From PGYR01 sp041675005 (GTDB taxonomy: Bacteria > Bacteroidota > Ignavibacteria > Kapaibacteriales > UBA2268), in the NCBI GenBank assembly GCA_041675005.1, contig JBAYUQ010000004.1:1-64000 (forward strand): DNA of 64,000 nucleotides, read 5' to 3'. This document shows, in pieces, positions 44,468-54,618 of this stretch; positions within the stretch are counted from its first letter, which is position 1; each line of letters starts with the position of its first letter. A program made the translations under genes and the position numbers. The notes below the pieces were generated by a model that ran no database searches, was not told the DNA's origin, and saw nothing but the letters and a program-made list of their open reading frames with translations.

Positions 44468-47400
44468 ATGTTTAGTAAAATAATACATAGACCTGTATTG
44501 GCTATTGTGATTTCTATTGTAATTATCTTTGTTGGTGGACTAGCCATCAAGCAATTACCGATATCACAGTTCCCAGAAATAGCGCCTACTACTGTGAATA
44601 TATTCATAGCTTATCCAGGGGCAAGTGCAGATGTACTAGTCAAATCAACTTTGATTACACTAGAGAACGCAATCAATGGTGTACAAGGTATGCGATATAT
44701 GGCAACAGATGCCACAAGTGCTGGTGAAGCAACTCTCCGGATAATATTTGAACCAGGTACAGACCCAAATACCGCCGTGATAAGGGTGAAGACAAGGGTA
44801 GATCAAGTAATGCCACTCTTACCTGACCTAGTACAAAGAGAAGGGGTTATAATAACTCCAATCCAACCAAGTATGTTAATGTATGTGAACCTTTATAGCA
44901 AAGATAATAAAGTGGATGAAAAATTCCTTTATAACTATGCTGATGTTCACATGATACCAGAACTGAACAGGATTAATGGTATAGCTAGATCTCAGATATT
45001 GGGTAGTAGAAAATATGCAATGCGTATCTGGCTTAATCCTGAGAGAATGAGAGCGTACAATATCTCTGTAGAAGAGGTAATGGAAGCACTACAAGAGCAA
45101 AGTATAATCGGCCGCCCTGGTAGATTGGGACAAAGCTCGGGTATAACGGCACAATCATTAGAGTACGTTCTTACTTACAAAGGACGATTCAACGAAGCGA
45201 AAGAGTACGAGAATGTAATAATCAGAGCTAATGCAGAAGGTGAAAGCATCCATCTAAAAGATATAGCAAAAGCTGAATTAGGTTCAGAATTCTTTGATAT
45301 ATACTCGAATCTAGATGGCCACCCGGCTGCATCTATAGTTCTAAAACAGAACATAGGTACTAATGCAACTGATGTTATAAATGAAGTGAAAGCTAAACTA
45401 AAAGAAATGGAAGCGAGTTTCCCTGCGGGAGTTGACTATAAGATTAGTTATGACGTTTCCAAATTCTTAGATGCCTCTACTGAGCAAGTAATGCATACTC
45501 TTAGAGACGCATTTATCCTAGTAGCGATTGTAGTATTCCTATTTTTAGGAGATTGGCGTTCAACTTTAATACCAATTATCGCAGTACCCGTTTCGTTAAT
45601 CGGGGCCTTTTTTGCTATGCAGATGTTTGGTTTGTCGATAAATCTAGTTACGCTTTTCGCCCTAGTATTGGCAATAGGTATAGTCGTCGATAATGCCATA
45701 GTCGTAGTGGAAGCAGTCCATACGACAATGGCAGAAGAACACATGAATGCTTTTGATGCAACTAGAAAGGTAATGGATGAGATAAGTGGAGCAATCATAG
45801 CTATCACACTAGTGATGGTTTCCGTGTTTATCCCTATCTCATTTATGACAGGACCAGTTGGTATTTTCTATCGCCAATTCTCTATAACTATGGCAAGTTC
45901 TATTATAATATCTGCGATAGTGTCACTGACACTTACGCCTGTATTATGTATTATGCTGCTCAAAAATACTCATGGCGTAGCTAAGAAAAAGACACCTATT
46001 ACATGGGTAATCGACAAATTCAATAATGGATTTGAGAAAGTTACTGAGAAATATGTTTGGTTGCTAAGATTGATTGCTCACAAGCGTTTGATTACGTTTA
46101 GTATTCTTGCAATTTTCTCCGTAGGGATTCTAATAGCTAACCGAGTAATACCATCAGGTTTCATACCTGGTGAAGATCAAGGTACTATATATGCAATCAT
46201 CCAAACTCCTCCGGGTTCTACATTAGAAAGAACAAATTCCGTTGCTAGGGAATTGCAGAAAATCTGTGAGGATATAGATGGTGTGGAATCGGTAACTTCT
46301 CTTGCTGGTTACGAGATAATGACAGAGGGACGTGGTTCTAATGCAGGTACTTGTCTTATCAATTTGAAAGATTGGTCTGATAGAGAGCATTCTGTTCACG
46401 AGATAATGGAAGAGCTAGAAGAAAAATCCAAGAACTTAGGTGCAATTGTTGAATTATTTGAGCCTCCAGCGATACCAGGTTTCGGCTCATCCGGTGGTTT
46501 TTCTATGCGGTTGCTAGATAAGAATACAACTACAGATTATCAAGAATTTGATAAGATAAACCGTAAGTTTATGGAAGATTTGGGCAAGCGTAAAGAACTA
46601 ACTGGATTGTTCACATTCTTCGCAGCTAACTATCCTCAATATGAGCTTGTCATTGACAATGAATTGGCAATGCAAAAGGGTGTATCTATAGGTGATGCTA
46701 TGGAGAATCTGAATATAATGATTGGTAGTACTTATGAGCAAGGATTTATCAAATTCGGTAGGTTTTTCAAAGTTTATGTTCAATCAGATCCAAAATTTAG
46801 AAGATTACCTTCCGATATACTGAACCTTTTCGTTAGAAATGATCATTGTGAAATGGTTCCATATTCTGCGTTTATGAAAATGGTCAAAACACAAGGCCCG
46901 AATGAGATAACAAGGTACAATATGTATAATTCAGCGGCAATCCAAGGATTACCAGCAAAAGGATTTACAACTGGCGAGGCAATAGAAACAATTAAGGAGG
47001 TAGCAAAAGAGACACTTCCAAATGGTTATGATATTGCTTGGGAAGGTTTATCTTATGATGAATCAAACAGAGGGAACGAATCAATTATCATTTTCATGAT
47101 AGTATTGATTTTCGTTTACTTAGTACTTGCTGCCCAATACGAGAGTTTCTTATTACCATTTGCAGTTATATTGTCACTACCTGTAGGTATTTTTGGCTCA
47201 TTTCTAATGCTCAAAATTATGGGGCTTTCCAATGACATTTATGCCCAAGTTGGGTTAATAATGTTAGTCGGATTACTTGGTAAAAACGCGGTTCTAATTG
47301 TAGAGTTTGCTGTCCAAAAACACAGACAAGGTGCTACTTTAATCGATGCAGCCATAGAGGGAGCTAAAGTGAGGTTTAGACCTATCCTAATGACCTCTTT

Positions 47401-47629
47401 TGCATTCGTAGCTGGTTTGGTTCCATTGGTTATGGCAAGCGGTGCTGGTGCCATTGGAAATAGAACCATAGGTGGTTCCTCACTAGGTGGTATGGTTATA
47501 GGTACAGTTTTCGGGGTTATTATTATCCCGGGATTATACTTTTTCTTTGCAAAATTAATAGAAGGTAAGACATTGATAGAAGATGAAAGTGATAGCCCAT
47601 TATCAGAGGAGATTGGACACCATGAATAA
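44468..47629 (+). CDS. RND multidrug efflux permease (HAE1/AcrB family)
   Basis: A 1053-residue proton-driven pump with the normal 12 transmembrane helices and two large periplasmic loops. Signatures are FPEIAPTTVNIFIAYPGASA at the start, IGIVVDNAIVVVEAVHTTMA in helix 4 (first Asp of the proton relay kept, the second position Asn, which is common in this phylum), and LLGKNAVLIVEFAV with the relay Lys in helix 10. GFIPGEDQGTIYAIIQTPPG is the second loop start. The substrate cannot be predicted. Its 3' end overlaps the channel gene. Confidence 0.95.
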   Translation: MFSKIIHRPVLAIVISIVIIFVGGLAIKQLPISQFPEIAPTTVNIFIAYPGASADVLVKSTLITLENAINGVQGMRYMATDATSAGEATLRIIFEPGTDPNTAVIRVKTRVDQVMPLLPDLVQREGVIITPIQPSMLMYVNLYSKDNKVDEKFLYNYADVHMIPELNRINGIARSQILGSRKYAMRIWLNPERMRAYNISVEEVMEALQEQSIIGRPGRLGQSSGITAQSLEYVLTYKGRFNEAKEYENVIIRANAEGESIHLKDIAKAELGSEFFDIYSNLDGHPAASIVLKQNIGTNATDVINEVKAKLKEMEASFPAGVDYKISYDVSKFLDASTEQVMHTLRDAFILVAIVVFLFLGDWRSTLIPIIAVPVSLIGAFFAMQMFGLSINLVTLFALVLAIGIVVDNAIVVVEAVHTTMAEEHMNAFDATRKVMDEISGAIIAITLVMVSVFIPISFMTGPVGIFYRQFSITMASSIIISAIVSLTLTPVLCIMLLKNTHGVAKKKTPITWVIDKFNNGFEKVTEKYVWLLRLIAHKRLITFSILAIFSVGILIANRVIPSGFIPGEDQGTIYAIIQTPPGSTLERTNSVARELQKICEDIDGVESVTSLAGYEIMTEGRGSNAGTCLINLKDWSDREHSVHEIMEELEEKSKNLGAIVELFEPPAIPGFGSSGGFSMRLLDKNTTTDYQEFDKINRKFMEDLGKRKELTGLFTFFAANYPQYELVIDNELAMQKGVSIGDAMENLNIMIGSTYEQGFIKFGRFFKVYVQSDPKFRRLPSDILNLFVRNDHCEMVPYSAFMKMVKTQGPNEITRYNMYNSAAIQGLPAKGFTTGEAIETIKEVAKETLPNGYDIAWEGLSYDESNRGNESIIIFMIVLIFVYLVLAAQYESFLLPFAVILSLPVGIFGSFLMLKIMGLSNDIYAQVGLIMLVGLLGKNAVLIVEFAVQKHRQGATLIDAAIEGAKVRFRPILMTSFAFVAGLVPLVMASGAGAIGNRTIGGSSLGGMVIGTVFGVIIIPGLYFFFAKLIEGKTLIEDESDSPLSEEIGHHE

Positions 47630-49061
47630 ACTTAAATTATCAATAACGACTACGACAGTAGGCATACTCCTATTCTTGTCCTCTTGTTCTATCCCTAAGG
47701 TAGAGCAGCGAGAAGCGAATGAGTCAGTACCTGAGAGTTTTTCTAACTCTTTGGATACTAATAATTCAGCGAAGACAAATTGGCGAGAGTTTTTCACCGA
47801 TACATATTTGATTAATCTTATTGATTCGGCCCTTGTGAATAATCAAGAGTTGAACATAATGATGAAAGAGATTATGATATCTTCCAACGAAGTTATGGCT
47901 AGAAGGGGTGAGTATATGCCGTCAGTAAACCTGAATGCAGGTGCTGGTGCTGAAAAAGTAGGGCGTTATACAAGCCAAGGTGCGAATGACGCTAATACTG
48001 AAATCAGTGCGGGTAAGGAATTCCCAGAGCCATTAACAGATTTTATGTTATCGGCTGATGTATCTTGGGAGTTAGACGTATGGAATAAACTACATAATGC
48101 TAAAGATGCAGCTGTCAAAAGATATTTATCTTCCATAGAAGGTAAAAACTATATGATAACTCAACTAATAGCAGAGATAGCAAATTCGTACTATGAGTTG
48201 GAAGCATTGGACAATCAACTCAAAATACTACAAGAGAATATAGAAATACAACAGAACGTACTTAGAACTGTGAAGCTACAAAAAGAAGCTGGTAAAGTTA
48301 CTGAACTTGCCGTGAAAAAATTCGAAGCTGAAGTTCTAAAGAATAGAAGTTTGATTTTTAATATCAAACAAGACATAACAATAACTGAAAACAGAATTAA
48401 CTTCCTTCTGGGTAGATATCCACAGAAAATAGAAAGAAGCTCAGATGAGTTTACGACTATTATACCTCGTGCTATGAGTACTGGTGTACCATCGGAACTA
48501 TTGCAAAATAGACCCGATATTAAGCAAGCAGAATTGGAATTGGAAGCTAATAAACTTGACGTAGAGTCAGCAAGAGCAAACTTCTATCCAGCATTCCGAA
48601 TTACGGGACGCGTCGGGTATCAGTCATACAATCCTAGTTCGTTTTTTCAAACTCCAGAATCTATGCTTTATGGAATAGTTGGTGATATGGTAATGCCATT
48701 GCTAAATAGAAATGCAATAGAGGCACAATACCTGAATGCGAACTACAGCCAAATGCAATCAGTATATAATCTGGAAAGAACTATACTGAATGCTTATGTG
48801 GAAGTATCTAATCAGCTATCCAATATGGAAAATCTACAAAGTAGTTATCAGATGAAATCCGAGCAAGTAGATGCTCTTATGCAATCTACATCAATCGCGA
48901 CTAATCTATTCAACTCTGCCAGAGCCGATTACATGGAAGTAATGCTAACGCAGAGAGATGTACTAGACGCTAGGTTCGAGTTGATAGAGAATAAGATGAA
49001 ACAACTAAACACTCTAGTGAAACTCTACAAATCACTTGGTGGAGGCTGGGACTCTAACTAA
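47622..49061 (+). CDS. RND efflux outer-membrane channel (TolC/NodT family) lipoprotein
   Basis: I choose ATG 47622, which overlaps the pump stop in atgaataa and follows an agaggag motif; this puts the lipoprotein signal LLFLSSC at the N terminus. An ATG at 47583 would bury it. Of 479 residues, the two outer-membrane efflux domains have DVSWELDVWNKLHNAKDAA, EIANSYYELEALDNQL and LLQNRPDIKQAELELEANKL, with the repeat in the second half. It completes the three-gene tripartite pump. Confidence 0.92.
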   Translation: MNKLKLSITTTTVGILLFLSSCSIPKVEQREANESVPESFSNSLDTNNSAKTNWREFFTDTYLINLIDSALVNNQELNIMMKEIMISSNEVMARRGEYMPSVNLNAGAGAEKVGRYTSQGANDANTEISAGKEFPEPLTDFMLSADVSWELDVWNKLHNAKDAAVKRYLSSIEGKNYMITQLIAEIANSYYELEALDNQLKILQENIEIQQNVLRTVKLQKEAGKVTELAVKKFEAEVLKNRSLIFNIKQDITITENRINFLLGRYPQKIERSSDEFTTIIPRAMSTGVPSELLQNRPDIKQAELELEANKLDVESARANFYPAFRITGRVGYQSYNPSSFFQTPESMLYGIVGDMVMPLLNRNAIEAQYLNANYSQMQSVYNLERTILNAYVEVSNQLSNMENLQSSYQMKSEQVDALMQSTSIATNLFNSARADYMEVMLTQRDVLDARFELIENKMKQLNTLVKLYKSLGGGWDSN

Positions 49062-49082
49062 TATTTGATTCCAATGACCCCT

Positions 49083-49127
49083 AATCACACAAAGCCCATT
49101 CGTAGCAATACAGATGGGCTTTGTTGT
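49083..49127 (+). terminator. Terminator-like hairpin repeat, copy 1
   Basis: acaaagcccat with atgggctttgt form an 11-base stem around a ~15-base loop (tcgtagcaatacag), ending ttgt. It closes the RND operon. Close copies occur at 50837, 51867 and 54968. Confidence 0.75.
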
Positions 49128-49165
49128 ATAAATATACGTTCACAATAAACTAAAAGTCCAGCTTT

Positions 49166-50761
49166 TTATTCTTTTATAAAACTTTGTACGTAAATACTTT
49201 TATCTGAAATAAGACTTATGAAATATTGACCCTTAATCAATCCAGCAACATCTACACTATTAACTGTAATTATATCATTAGTACTATATATTAATTTACC
49301 CGATACATTATGGATAAGAACTGTGTCTATTTTCTTATTTTTCAATAGGCTAAAATATAAAGTTGACTGTACGGGATTTGGATAAATACTTAGATTAGAA
49401 TTATTCAAATCATAAGAAACTGAAGTCGATATGAATTCAGGGAAGTATGGGTAACCTTCGTTCGTATTTTCATCAATTCTCCACGCATTGCTGAAGTCCC
49501 ATCCCACTTCTGTGTAATTACTCATTAGCTTCATAATTTCAGATCGCCTTCCTGTTCCACCGTCCGAAGCTTCTAATCCACTAGTTTCAATATCCCAAAA
49601 ATTATTAGAAATAGATGCTGTACTCTCATTCAATGCTAAAAATCCACCAACTATTTCTCTACCTAAAACCTGACCACGTGAATAACAATTAGAAATACTA
49701 TTCCAATTCAGAGCACTAAATCCACCTACTAAACTATCACCTTGTACAGTGGATTGGGAGTAACTAGCTTTAATTGGCCCTTCATTCAATGCAACAAACC
49801 CACCAACCGTAATATTACCTTCAACACTCCCGGATGAAAAAGATTTCTTTATATTAGTAGAGGGGCTATTCCAACTTACAAATCCTGCAACTAATTGTTC
49901 GCCAATCACATCTACAGTAGTATAGCAATAATCGATTTCTTTATAATTAATCCCCGTAAATCCACTCACATATACTATTCCTGATGCTGCACCAGTGGAA
50001 TTACAATAGAATAAGTCCCCATTATTTGTTGCTGCAAACCCTCCAACATAAGCTTCTCCTTTTACGTCACCTTCTGAGTAGCAGAATGATGAGTTGCCTG
50101 CCCCCGAAGCGAAGCCACCTACGTAAAGTTCACCTTTTACTGTACCTTTGAAATAGCAGTTACTCGTCAGTCCATCACTCCCAGCCATAAAGCCACCAAT
50201 AAAATTTTTACCACTTACATCACCAGTAAAATAGCAATTTTTTATTATACCGGAGCTTCCACCTATTAGTCCACCCACACCTTCTACCCCATTAACTTTA
50301 CCAGTCGCACTACAGTTAGTTATTTTTACATTTCTGAGTAATTTACCAGCAAGTCCTCCTACAGTGTTTTTTCCAGTTATATCTATATCTCTCAAATGTA
50401 GATTTCTAACTCCTTCAGGGCTATAAATTAATCCAAATAAACCGATATTTTCTTTTCTTTTACTATTTATATACAGACCATATATTGTGTGTCCATGACC
50501 TTCAAATATTCCTTGAAACGGCGTATATTCTATACCTATTGGCTCAAACCCCTCTCCCGAATTCCAATTCTTTGTGTCGGATGCGTCAATATCATTATCT
50601 AGTTCATAATTTTCTTTCCAAGAGGGCTGGCTTTTGCTAATCCATCTTAATTGCTCTAAGTTAGTAATATTCAGAAAACCGTCACCGTCAGTATCTTCAG
50701 GCCTAACCTGAGCATAAATATTTATTGAAGTGAAAGCTATTATAATTAGAATATATTTCAT
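49166..50761 (-). CDS. Secreted GLUG-repeat protein with T9SS sorting domain
   Basis: I use ATG 50761, preceded by aaaagga, which gives the signal MKYILIIIAFTSINIYAQ; the upstream ATG (50818) adds 19 residues of non-signal sequence. In 531 residues, an N-terminal segment (DTDGDGFLNITNLEQLRWIS) leads into about ten GLUG-like units of some 23 residues, each with a [VI]GGF or [VI]GGL turn (NTVGGLAGKL, EGVGGLIGGS, NFIGGFMAG, LYVGGFASG, ITVGGFVALN). The last ~80 residues are a type A T9SS domain (LSIYPNPVQSTLYFSL, IKGQYFISLIS). It is probably a surface or secreted beta-helix adhesin. Confidence 0.88.
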   Translation of the reverse strand: MKYILIIIAFTSINIYAQVRPEDTDGDGFLNITNLEQLRWISKSQPSWKENYELDNDIDASDTKNWNSGEGFEPIGIEYTPFQGIFEGHGHTIYGLYINSKRKENIGLFGLIYSPEGVRNLHLRDIDITGKNTVGGLAGKLLRNVKITNCSATGKVNGVEGVGGLIGGSSGIIKNCYFTGDVSGKNFIGGFMAGSDGLTSNCYFKGTVKGELYVGGFASGAGNSSFCYSEGDVKGEAYVGGFAATNNGDLFYCNSTGAASGIVYVSGFTGINYKEIDYCYTTVDVIGEQLVAGFVSWNSPSTNIKKSFSSGSVEGNITVGGFVALNEGPIKASYSQSTVQGDSLVGGFSALNWNSISNCYSRGQVLGREIVGGFLALNESTASISNNFWDIETSGLEASDGGTGRRSEIMKLMSNYTEVGWDFSNAWRIDENTNEGYPYFPEFISTSVSYDLNNSNLSIYPNPVQSTLYFSLLKNKKIDTVLIHNVSGKLIYSTNDIITVNSVDVAGLIKGQYFISLISDKSIYVQSFIKE

Positions 50762-50836
50762 TCCGTATCCTTTTTGTTCATTCATAGTTTGACAAATATA
50801 ATTAAATCTCAAATTCAATAGGTCATTTTATTTGCT

Positions 50837-50882
50837 AATCACTTCAATGCCCATCCGTAGCAATACAGATGGGCTTTGTGGT
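50837..50882. terminator. Terminator-like hairpin repeat, copy 2
   Basis: aatgcccat with atgggctttg, around the same cgtagcaatacag loop as copy 1, between the divergent GLUG and AraC genes. The left arm has lost aaag, so the stem is shorter, and a terminator makes no sense between divergent starts. It looks like a dispersed repeat that only sometimes acts as terminator. Confidence 0.6.
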
Positions 50883-51000
50883 ATTTATGATTCACTAAAC
50901 TAACCCTTGTGTTTTTAGCAAGAATGAGAAGTTCAGTTCTATTGATTTATATTAGATTGTACTTATCAGAAACGATATTTTTAATTAATAATGAATTGAT

Positions 51001-51852
51001 ATGAGTAAAAGCCAAATAGATTATGAGAAAAGTATAAACCAAGTTATATCTTATATTCATTCTAATCTGGATAAAAATTTGAGTATAGAAGAGCTAGCGT
51101 CTATATCAAATTTTTCAACTTATCATTTTCATCGTATTCTCAGAGCTTTTCTTGGTGAATCACTTTGGCAATACGTAAAAAGAATACGCTTAGAAACGGG
51201 TGCTAAATTATTATTATATGGGAATGAGGATATAAACGATATAGCATATAAAGTAGGATACGATACTCCTGCCGCATTTTCAACTGCATTCAAGAAAGTG
51301 TTTGGGATTAGTCCCTCTCAATTCAAAAAAAGCAAAGGAATAATAGAAATGAAACAAAATAAAATTACAAAAGATATTGACTTCAGCTTAGAGCCAAGAA
51401 TAGAAACAATTCAGAGTCAAAAATATATTTATCGAAGACTTTTTGGGACATACAAAGAAGAAAAATTTACGATTGCGTGGAAAGATTTCATTCAATATGG
51501 ATTAGAAAATAGATTAATTAGTCCAGAAATGAAAAGATTTATGATTCACCACGACGATCCAAATATAACAGAGGAAGATAAATTACAATGTGATTTATGT
51601 ATTCCCGTAGTTGACTTTAAAGCTGTGGGAAGCACGGGTAATGGTGTATTAGAATCGAATAAATATGCGATATTTGTATATAAGGGAGAATATAATAATC
51701 TTGAGATTGTATATGACGAGATATTCCAAAAATGGCTACCAAACTCAAATGTTGAACTAGGTACACATAAACTATTCCAAAAGTATATGAATTCACCAAG
51801 AGACACCCAACGTGAAGATTTAGTAACAGAGATTTATATTCCTATTCAATAG
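51001..51852 (+). CDS. AraC-family regulator with GyrI-like effector domain
   Basis: A 283-residue transcription factor. Residues ~10-110 form the double helix-turn-helix: LSIEELASISNFSTYHFHRI and INDIAYKVGYDTPAAFSTAF, followed by GISPSQFKKSK. The C-terminal ~165 residues are a GyrI-like (SOUL/GyrI) small-molecule-binding domain (IETIQSQKYIYRRLFGTYKE). Rob and BltR-like regulators of drug and redox stress share this architecture. It stands alone and is followed by hairpin copy 3. Confidence 0.88.
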   Translation: MSKSQIDYEKSINQVISYIHSNLDKNLSIEELASISNFSTYHFHRILRAFLGESLWQYVKRIRLETGAKLLLYGNEDINDIAYKVGYDTPAAFSTAFKKVFGISPSQFKKSKGIIEMKQNKITKDIDFSLEPRIETIQSQKYIYRRLFGTYKEEKFTIAWKDFIQYGLENRLISPEMKRFMIHHDDPNITEEDKLQCDLCIPVVDFKAVGSTGNGVLESNKYAIFVYKGEYNNLEIVYDEIFQKWLPNSNVELGTHKLFQKYMNSPRDTQREDLVTEIYIPIQ

Positions 51853-51866
51853 CTATCATAAGTCCC

Positions 51867-51914
51867 GATTCTCACTCAAAGCCCATTCGCAGAGATATGA
51901 ATGGGCTTTGTTGT
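51867..51914 (+). terminator. Terminator-like hairpin repeat, copy 3
   Basis: caaagcccatt with aatgggctttg, loop cgcagagatatg, then ttgt. It lies 15 bases after the AraC gene and is the most symmetric of the four copies. Confidence 0.75.
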
Positions 51915-51961
51915 AGTTATAATCATCTTTTTATGAAATAATTTCTACGACTATACAATTG

Positions 51962-51989
51962 AATATATGTTAAAACGTTAATGTATTTG
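51962..51989. promoter_or_regulatory. Possible ArsR-type operator
   Basis: An imperfect dyad, aatatatgttaa then aacg then ttaatgtattt, ends a few bases before the ArsR start codon. ArsR-type repressors usually bind AT-rich dyads at their own promoter, so autoregulation is plausible. The half-sites agree only partly. Confidence 0.3.
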
Positions 51990-51993
51990 AAGG

Positions 51994-52305
51994 ATGAAAA
52001 ATACTGAAAAAAATATAAAAGCAAAACGATTGGAACAAGTAGCTAAAATCTTGAAGACCATCGCACATCCAGTAAAACTAGAAGTTCTAGAGCTATTGGG
52101 TAAATATGAGCAATTGTCGGTGTCTTCTATCTGCTCTAAGATAGAATCTGGTTGTGAGATATCTATGATGTCGCATCATCTAGCTAAAATGAAGGATAAT
52201 GGTATATTGGTATCAGAGAAAGATGGTAAACAGGTGTATTATAGAATTGCAGATAAGAATCTATTAAAAATATTTAATTGCGTTGAGAACTGCGAATTCC
52301 TATAA
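51994..52305 (+). CDS. ArsR-family repressor, candidate persulfide/redox sensor
   Basis: A 103-residue winged-helix protein: IAHPVKLEVLELLGKYEQL and SMMSHHLAKMKDNGILVSEKDG are the DNA-binding core. It has four Cys, at residues 47, 54, 96 and 100; the first lies in helix alpha-2/3 and the last two in a C-terminal CVENC pair. The metal site ELCVCDL of ArsR/SmtB is absent, and Cys near the N-terminal third and at the C terminus resembles SqrR/BigR, which sense persulfides. The next genes, a TauE/SafE permease and two rhodanese proteins, support this reading. Confidence 0.8.
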   Translation: MKNTEKNIKAKRLEQVAKILKTIAHPVKLEVLELLGKYEQLSVSSICSKIESGCEISMMSHHLAKMKDNGILVSEKDGKQVYYRIADKNLLKIFNCVENCEFL

Positions 52306-52366
52306 TTTTTTTTTGAGCTAATAGTTGAACAATTTAACAAATGATAAATAATAAAGTGGTATGTGA

Positions 52367-53161
52367 ATGGAGATTTTAGGGTATTTTATGGCATTAGTAA
52401 TAGGGACTTCTCTTGGCCTAATAGGCGGCGGAGGATCTATACTTGCGGTACCTGTTCTAGCATACTTATTTTCATTGAATGAAACATTTGCAACATCATA
52501 TTCATTATTTGTAGTTGGAGCATCATCTTTAGTAGGTGGACTGAGACAAAATAAGAACAATAACGTAGATTGGAAAACAGCTATGGTTTTTGGTTTACCA
52601 GCAATTGTTGGTGTATGGCTTATTAGACATTATGTGATTCCTGCTTTACCAGAAGAACTATTTAGTATAGACGGACTTATCTTTACACGTAGGATGATGA
52701 TGTTCGGAGTATTCTCTGTTCTAATGATATGGGCAGCTTACTCTATGCTTACTAACAAGAAGGAAACAGGTGGAACAGGTGAAATAAAATACAATTACCC
52801 ATTGATAATAGTAGAAGGCCTAGTCGTAGGTGGTATAACTGGGTTCGTAGGTGCTGGTGGTGGCTTCCTTATTATACCGGCTTTAGTAGTGTTAGCAAAC
52901 TTAGAAATTAAAAAAGCCATTGGTACTTCTTTAATAATCATCGCACTGAAATCATTATTAGGTTTCTTCTTAAGCGATGCTTTAACCTTAGATATAGATT
53001 GGAATTTTCTCTTTATATTTACATCGATTGCTATAGCAGGTATATTCCTTGGAGTATCACTAAGTAAAGTAATTGATGGAAAGAAATTGAAAAAAGGATT
53101 CGGTTATTTCATTATTGTAATGGCTATATTTATATTCTACATGGAATTTATAATTAGATAA
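52367..53161 (+). CDS. TauE/SafE-family sulfur-anion permease
   Basis: A 264-residue inner-membrane protein with about eight transmembrane segments and the family's internal duplication: GTSLGLIGGGGSILAVPVL in the first half and GGITGFVGAGGGFLIIPALV in the second. Members export or import sulfite, sulfonates or thiosulfate. It is set between the ArsR repressor and the persulfide dioxygenase-like gene, so its role is probably to remove sulfite or thiosulfate formed from sulfide. Confidence 0.9.
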   Translation: MEILGYFMALVIGTSLGLIGGGGSILAVPVLAYLFSLNETFATSYSLFVVGASSLVGGLRQNKNNNVDWKTAMVFGLPAIVGVWLIRHYVIPALPEELFSIDGLIFTRRMMMFGVFSVLMIWAAYSMLTNKKETGGTGEIKYNYPLIIVEGLVVGGITGFVGAGGGFLIIPALVVLANLEIKKAIGTSLIIIALKSLLGFFLSDALTLDIDWNFLFIFTSIAIAGIFLGVSLSKVIDGKKLKKGFGYFIIVMAIFIFYMEFIIR

Positions 53162-53187
53162 AAAAATAACAAATTAAAGGAAAAAAT

Positions 53188-54594
53188 ATGAAAATTGAAC
53201 AAATTTATACTGGGTGCTTAGCACAAGGTGCTTACTACATTACTTCCAATGGGGAAGCTGCTATTATCGATCCATTACGAGAAATAAAGCCGTATATGGA
53301 AAGAATAGAGAATGATGGAGTAAAGCTAAAATACATTTTCGAGACACATTTTCACGCAGATTTCGTTAGTGGACACTTGGATCTAAGCAGAAAAACTGGA
53401 GCTCCCATTATTTTCGGACCGACTGCAAAGCCGGACTTCAAAGCGATAGAAGCTAAAGATGAACAAATTTTTGAGCTTGGAGATATCAAAATAAAAGTAC
53501 TACATACTCCTGGGCATACTATGGAAAGTACTTCGTATCTATTAATCGATGAGAATGGAAAAGAAACTGCACTTTTCAGTGGAGATACTCTTTTCTTAGG
53601 CGATGTGGGGAGACCTGACTTGGCTCAAAAAGCGGCTAGTATGACACAGGATGAATTGGCTGGAATGCTTTACGATAGCTTAAATAATAAGATTTTACCT
53701 TTACCAAATGACTTGATAGTTTATCCTGCTCACGGTGCTGGTTCGGCATGTGGTAAAAATATGATGACAGAAACGGTGGATACTTTGGGTAACCAAAAGA
53801 AAGTAAACTATGCACTTAATCAACCTAATAGAGAAGCATTTATCAAAGCAGTTACAGATGGATTAACTCCACCTCCCGCTTATTTTGGGATGAATGTAGC
53901 TATGAATAAGAAAGGTTACGAGAATTTTGAAGTAGTCTTGGATCAAGGAATGTCAGAACTATCAGTTGAAGATTTTGAGGCCGTTGCAGAGAATAGTGGT
54001 GCATTAATTTTGGATACTAGAGACCCTAGCGACTTTTCAAAAGGATTCATACCACAATCTATAAACATAGGCATAGATGGTGATTTTGCACCATGGGTGG
54101 GTTCATTGATAGTTGATGTTAATCAACCAATACTATTAGTTACGGATAAAGGTAGGGAAGAAGAATCTATAACTAGACTTAGTAGAGTCGGATTTGATAA
54201 TGTCTTGGGTCATCTGAAGGATGGATTTGAAACTTGGGTAGGCAAAGAAAAGGATACTGTTGACAGAATTACTCCAGAACAATTTGCTCAAGAAGTAAAA
54301 ATCGGTGAAAGTAAAGTAGTAGATATCCGTAAGGAAAGTGAATATGAAGCAGAACACGTAGATGAGGCATTCAGTAAGCCATTAGCTTATATAAATAATT
54401 GGATAAAAGAAGTAGATCCCAAAGAACACTTTTATGTACATTGCGCAGGTGGCTACAGAAGTATGATAGCGGCAAGTATATTACAAGCTAGAGGATATAG
54501 AAACTTCACAGAAGTCGAAGGCGGATTTGACGCCATAGCAAAAACTAATCTTCCGAAAACAGATTTTGTATGTCAAAGTAAAGTATATCAATAA
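53188..54594 (+). CDS. MBL persulfide dioxygenase fused to two rhodanese domains (CstB-like)
   Basis: A 468-residue protein. Residues 1-~240 are a metallo-beta-lactamase fold of the persulfide dioxygenase (ETHE1) type: THFHADFVSGH places His54, His56, Asp58 and His63, then HTPGHTMES, FSGDTLFLGDVGRPDL and VYPAHGAG. A first rhodanese domain (~265-355) has no Cys in the active loop (VTDKGREEES), while the second carries it at Cys419 (HCAGGYRS). This is the order in Staphylococcus CstB, which turns persulfide into thiosulfate. It shares the operon with the ArsR repressor and a single-domain rhodanese. Confidence 0.92.
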   Translation: MKIEQIYTGCLAQGAYYITSNGEAAIIDPLREIKPYMERIENDGVKLKYIFETHFHADFVSGHLDLSRKTGAPIIFGPTAKPDFKAIEAKDEQIFELGDIKIKVLHTPGHTMESTSYLLIDENGKETALFSGDTLFLGDVGRPDLAQKAASMTQDELAGMLYDSLNNKILPLPNDLIVYPAHGAGSACGKNMMTETVDTLGNQKKVNYALNQPNREAFIKAVTDGLTPPPAYFGMNVAMNKKGYENFEVVLDQGMSELSVEDFEAVAENSGALILDTRDPSDFSKGFIPQSINIGIDGDFAPWVGSLIVDVNQPILLVTDKGREEESITRLSRVGFDNVLGHLKDGFETWVGKEKDTVDRITPEQFAQEVKIGESKVVDIRKESEYEAEHVDEAFSKPLAYINNWIKEVDPKEHFYVHCAGGYRSMIAASILQARGYRNFTEVEGGFDAIAKTNLPKTDFVCQSKVYQ

Positions 54595-54618
54595 TATTAA
54601 CAATAAATAGGAATTATA

